A stretch of DNA of 64,000 nt, taken from positions 5,017,690 to 5,081,689 of the forward strand of contig CM055816.1 of NCBI GenBank assembly GCA_029582265.1, written 5' to 3'. The notes below the pieces were generated by a model. It ran no database searches. It saw only the letters and a program-made list of their open reading frames with translations, and was not told the DNA's origin. The position numbers and the translations under genes are program-made. Source of the stretch: Zoroaster sp. YZ-2022. Lineage: Eukaryota; Echinodermata; Asteroidea; Forcipulatida; Zoroasteridae. Positions 59,574 to 64,000 of the stretch are shown piece by piece. Every line of letters begins with the position of its first letter. Position 1 is the stretch's first letter.

Positions 59574-61216
59574 TTCATAAAAATATCTTGATGATAAAAA
59601 ACAGCAACTTAAAGATACACACCGCCTTTGTCGCTCAAAATTGAGCGATAAAAACGCCCCTCAACATTTCATTGTTTTACATACATGGTTGAAAAGATCT
59701 TTCAAAATCAGAATATAATTGTCCACACAAGTACCTCCTGAAAAATGCGTCGTTTTCTGTTATTGTACAAAAACCAATGTCATGTGACTTTTGAACCAAA
59801 ATTTGTCCAGAAACACACGAGGACAAATGTTATAGTCGCACTTTCAGACGTTTGAAAAGTTTATTACTGAACCAAATTCAAGAATAATTATGTTTTATAG
59901 TTCATTGATACATGACAAAAGTGAAATGATTTTAGCAATGGTGAAAATTGCAAAATCGACAAAAAGACGAAAGTCTTGGCACTTTCCCGAGACACCGGGA
60001 ACCAAGACTGTACCAGTACATATGGGCGCCAGCGCGAAAGCGCCCGGAGGCGTGAGCCCGCTGGTTAGGGCACAACATGAACACTTTTTGCGTGGAAGCG
60101 CAAAGGTGGTCTCGACCACTTTGGTGCTTTTTCGGTCGGGTATTTTGAATTATGATACTGCCAGTGAGTTTAGTTTGGAAACAACAATAACGTATTTATT
60201 TGGAACATCGTCACAGCCCCTTCATCATATCAACGCCAATAAAAAGTGACAAAACTGTTCAGTTTGGAAGGCCATCCGTCAAAATCAACGCTAGAATTTC
60301 GACCGAGCCGGGCGAAGAAAGGCTCACCGTCTACGGCAAAACGACGCATGCCTGGCGACCAATGACGGGCCAGCCAACCTCAAATGATGGCAAACACTCA
60401 GGGATTTGATTGTTGAACGTGATGGTGACCATGATGATACTATGAATAATGTCGCATTTGTAGGATTATTGTTGGACAGGTAAGAGTAATACAAGAGAAA
60501 TATTGTTTGATAATTTAATACTCGTAGGGCTTTTTTAGTGGCTGTAGGCTATGCTGAACTCTTATGATGAATTTCTGTTAGCCATCACTTTATTTTTGAT
60601 AGTTCATATAGCCAAGGCCCAATGATATTGTGATGATGTTTACAATACAGACATGATAATTATGAGATATAGTTTAGAAAGCAGAACAATTTCCAGTGAA
60701 TTAGTTGTAATTTCCATCATCGACGCCCAGGTATTTTATGGGGAAGATGGTCAAAAGAGGTCATAGTGAAAATTCAAACATGGACTGGAGGAAATAGCAT
60801 CAGGTACCATTATTCCCCTAAAGTACGAGTACGAGTAACGAGTACGATTACGAGCACGAGTACGAGTACGAGTTATATTAAATGGATTTTAATATGCACC
60901 ATGTCCATCACATCCACCATTATTTCATTAACTGTTATGTTTTGTTTTATAGGTATGAGAAAACATCACTGCCAGTATTTTTACTTGCATCAACACCATG
61001 TAGAGTTCAGCCTGATTACATTTTCAGTATTCACAGCTACAAAGCAATGCCAAGGTAGAGTAAATCTGGGATTGATGTAAATATTGATTGATGTAAATAT
61101 TTGTTTTTCTATCAAACAAAATCAGGTTTACAGAAACAATTTCTCATTTAGAAAAAAATGAAGTTGTGCATTCAGGTTTTCCCCCTTGTGCAATGCTTAA
61201 TGTTAACTTGTCCATA
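59574..61216. other. sequence with no recognised gene; short hexamer repeat
   Basis: A GC-rich patch near 60020-60065 and an (ACGAGT)n microsatellite at about 60826-60872. Donor-like CAG|GTAAGAG at 60480 and acceptor-like TTTTATAG at 60952 could mark exons, but no frame was recognisable. Confidence 0.45.
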
Positions 61217-61438
61217 TTAAAGGGGCAATATCACGATCAGAGCAGACTTTCAACAGGACATGGAATATTGGTGTCCTAGTTTAAGATGAACACAGTGACT
61301 GAAACTTACTGGCTCATTTATGCAGAAGCAATGATAATATGACCTTATCATGTGGGATATTATTTTCAGTCACAGAGATAATCTAAAACTAGCACTCCGA
61401 TTCCATGCCCTGCTGATCGTGACCGTTGTCCTCTTATA
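61217..61438. mobile_element. MITE with CACGATCAG ends, copy 3
   Basis: AAAGGGGCAATATCACGATC at the left and, reversed, AGAGGACAACGGTCACGATC at the right. The interior matches the copies in both X arms (CTTACTGGCTCATTTATGCA, ATGACCTTATCATGTG). No coding capacity. Confidence 0.78.
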
Positions 61439-61892
61439 GGAAAGAACAACATTGGTTATACTTTGAAGTGTGTGTGTGAATGATAAGTGTACTGTAGTAC
61501 TAATAATTAGTCAAAGTAGCTTTACATGTGTTATTCATGGCTGGCTATTGTGTTATTTATGTCTTTGTGGTCAGTGTCATATCTCTACTGCAGGAGTAAT
61601 CGGTTCAATGTAATATTTCTTTGTAAGATTATATATACTTTTGTTCATGTTTGGTCCATAGATGAGATGAAGGAGATGGAGACGAGACGAATGCTCAGTT
61701 CATCATGTCTGCCTACGTATGTGAATGGGGGTCAGTAAACGGAAGCCTACCACATCCCACTTAATAGCAGACATTCCACTGAATAAGAGTTTTCTCAAGA
61801 AGATTACCTACTATATCAACTTCAGGTTTGTTACGGGTGCCACCCAATCAAAAGTTTCTAGGAAGTATAGAGGACATGTAGTACTTTCAAGA
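61439..61892. other. non-coding sequence, no gene proven
   Basis: A short segment after GTTTGGTCCATAG at 61661 resembles an exon start (GATGAGATGAAGGAGATGG), but no family or partner exon could be found. Confidence 0.4.
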
Positions 61893-61900
61893 CCCTCAGA

Positions 61901-63509
61901 CAGTAGCGTAGCCAGCGGCGGGGGCAGGGGGGCAGACTGCCCCCCGGAAAAAAAATAGAAGTAAAATCGGGACGGTAAAAATAAAGAAAAGAGAAAAGGA
62001 AAGGAAGAGAGAAAAGGAGGGACAAATTGAGGAGGGACTCTGAGGAGAAAAAACGAAAGAGGTAAAGAAAGAAATTAGAAGAGTAGGGATTATTGGCGAA
62101 ATGAGGGAGGACGGAGGAGGGAGGGGGAGGAGAGAAGGAAATGAGGGCCTTGGTAATGGAAGAAAGGATGGATAGGACCGTTGGGACGAGTACCAAGGCA
62201 GCCTAACTTAATGCAGGCAAGGTTAGGGTGGGGGGAAACGGCGGTAGGGCAGGGGTAAGGGAAGGAAGGGAGCCGAGGGAGCCGGAGAGGGTAAGGGACC
62301 GGAAAGGGCGTGAAGGACGGACCTGGGACGAAGGATGCAGAGGCAGGCAGATTTAGGGAGGGAGGAAAGGATGATTTAGGGAATGGTAAAGGAGTGAATA
62401 ATTGATAAAGGAGACGGGAGAGGGAGGATTGAGAAAGGGAAGTTAGATCTGAAGTTTTTATACCCGGTTTTTGTCCCGGAAATCACTTTATCAAATACTG
62501 TAAAACAAGTTAATTTCGCCGGCTAGCAATTTAATTTCGCTAGGAGGCCCAATTCGCTAAATTAAATTGCTGCCAAATATAATATTTTTATATAGCATTA
62601 AGCAAGAGGATGTAAATTAGTGAAATTAAATTGCCTCCAAAAGTGACGAAATGCCAATTCGCTAAATTAAGTTGCCGTGAAATTAAATTGTTTTGTCTGT
62701 TGACACTGTTGAATATACAGTATAGCATTGCATTACCTCACAACTTCCAGGAAGAACATACATGTACTTCAAACTGACCGCCAAATTGATCTCATCATAC
62801 GTTATGTACATTGTATGCAGTGTAAGTAACTTCGGCGAATGGCAACTCAAATTTAGTATAATAGTTGCTGATAAACAGGGGATGTGGTGATTCATTTATT
62901 TTGGTTTCATTTGAATAGGAACCCGGGATAGAAACGCTCGCCATTGGCAGCAAAAATATATTTTGACATTACAAGAAAGGCAACAAATGCACTAATGAGA
63001 GATATATAAATTGCTCATAAATATGGACCTTACAGATGGATCTTTCAACTTTTTGTTAATTAGAGACGAATTTATATAGAAACAAACATTAAACATTAAA
63101 ACTTGAAATTTGAATCAATACAATGAACCAGTATGTACTCGGGTTACGTGCAGAACGTATTTACAACTTGTCTTACAACATTTTATTAAAGGTTTTTATA
63201 CGACATGTACACGAATAACTTTCAGTGTAATGTGTGTTGTAAACGTGTGTATATATATACATTACGAATACGATTAATTATGAATGTTTAAGTTCATCAC
63301 AGTCATGACAGTGTAGAAATTAATAGCAACAGTTCAGACAGTATAGATCCAAGGAAAGAACAATAAATCACAGATGATCATGTTTGTACAATATATCGAT
63401 TGTTTTGATTCAATATTATTCAGTATTTCGCAATTAAATTTAAACCATGAAATCGGGACGATCATCTTAATTTTGCCCCCCCGGACCGACAGGGCTGGCT
63501 ACGCGCCTG
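61901..63509. mobile_element. 1.6-kb nonautonomous hAT element
   Basis: The ends are CAGTAGCGTAGCCAGC and, reversed, CAGGCGCGTAGCCAGC, with the exact 8-bp duplication CCCTCAGA at 61893-61900 and 63510-63517. The interior has a purine-rich tract (about 61950-62460) and several AATTCGCTAAATTAAATTGC-type words (about 62510-62695). No transposase frame, so it depends on a hAT transposase elsewhere. Confidence 0.92.
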
Positions 63510-63765
63510 CCCTCAGAAATTGCCAAAAATTGCAGGTATAACATGAAAATGTTTCAAGGCAACTGACAGCCCTCAACCCCCCCCCCCCCACACCCAAACA
63601 AATTACTCTCTTAGTATTATGTACTTCCTTGAAAATGTTGTGATTTTGAAGCGTCACATGGTTGAAGAACAGTAGGAGTAGAGTAATTATCTTTCAAGAG
63701 TAGTAAAAGCATTGGTTCTGACAAGAACTGACAGTGACATTATGTTTCAATCAGTATACTCTGAT

Positions 63766-64000
63766 TGTCTTCAGGGGGATGAAGATGATACTGAAAGGAT
63801 GATACCGAAACAGAATACTACCCATAATAGAACCAAATTCCTACGTGAGCAAGCCGGCTTTAGACCTGGAAAATCCTGTACTGGGCAACTACTAAACCTG
63901 ACCCAACATATAGAAGACGGTTTTGAAAAGGGTATGAAATCGGGGGCAGTGTTTGTGGATCTCACTGCGGCTTATGACACGGTCAACCACAAAATTCTCC
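63766..64000 (+). mobile_element. LINE reverse transcriptase, partial, runs off the window
   Basis: From about 63838 the plus frame reads FLREQAGFRPGKSC, QLLNLTQHIEDGFEKG and FVDLTAAYDTVNHKIL. This covers the RT palm up to motif A with its catalytic Asp (FVDLTAAYD), typical of jockey-like non-LTR elements. Just upstream a different frame gives NRILPIIEP, the segment that should precede it, so there is a frameshift near 63830. The rest of the element lies beyond the window. Confidence 0.88.

Noticed and set aside
59890..60249. A 119-codon plus-strand frame
   Set aside because: No family resemblance and composition like flanking non-coding DNA; an overlapping minus-strand frame is equally open.

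Overview
The window looks like repeat-rich nuclear DNA of a marine invertebrate animal. The reasons are AT-rich sequence with a 500-base scaffold gap, one gene with introns bounded by GT/AG, tRNA-derived SINEs with ATT tails, several non-LTR retrotransposon remnants, and many DNA transposons with clear target-site duplications (TSDs). The repeat style (SINE tails of the 'tatatagcgc / gtgctcaaggcgc' kind and a methyltransferase resembling juvenile hormone acid methyltransferases) would suit a marine deuterostome such as an echinoderm or hemichordate, but I cannot fix the species. Nothing bacterial, viral or CRISPR-like is present. Nearly all long open frames lie in stop-poor tandem repeats and are not genes.

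Layout: 1-8.9 kb holds the gap, a 48-bp minisatellite in two blocks (2.94-4.89 kb regular, 5.92-7.56 kb badly degraded) and a GA-rich minisatellite. 9.7-14.5 kb has a SINE and a decayed minus-strand LINE. 18.87-24.38 kb is a large array of a 65-68-bp self-complementary satellite. Starting at its right edge, 24,384-39,410 is a mariner-superfamily transposon (222-bp terminal inverted repeats, TA target duplication). It is broken first by a 918-bp element and then by a 12.35-kb element whose ends are tandem GTTGGCCCAA-type repeats. Inside the latter lies one copy of a sequence called 'X' here, itself interrupted by a 7.15-kb hAT element. A second, inverted copy of X lies just outside the mariner element at 39.70-43.51 kb and keeps the empty site of the hAT insertion.

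45.4-50.8 kb carries the only convincing protein gene: a four-exon class I SAM-dependent methyltransferase. Its first exon and intron 1 are duplicated at 54.78-59.57 kb. The duplicate exon is a pseudogene, and the duplicate is split by a hAT-type element carrying an 18S rRNA gene fragment, by a solo LTR and by a further 1.5-kb insertion. The last 2 kb contain a nonautonomous hAT element and the start of an RT-coding LINE that runs off the window.

The most notable signals are the datable nest of transposons at 24-43 kb, a roughly 160-bp mobile repeat with a hammerhead-ribozyme-like core (four copies, one with a 13-bp TSD and an empty site), and the 18S fragment inside a transposon.
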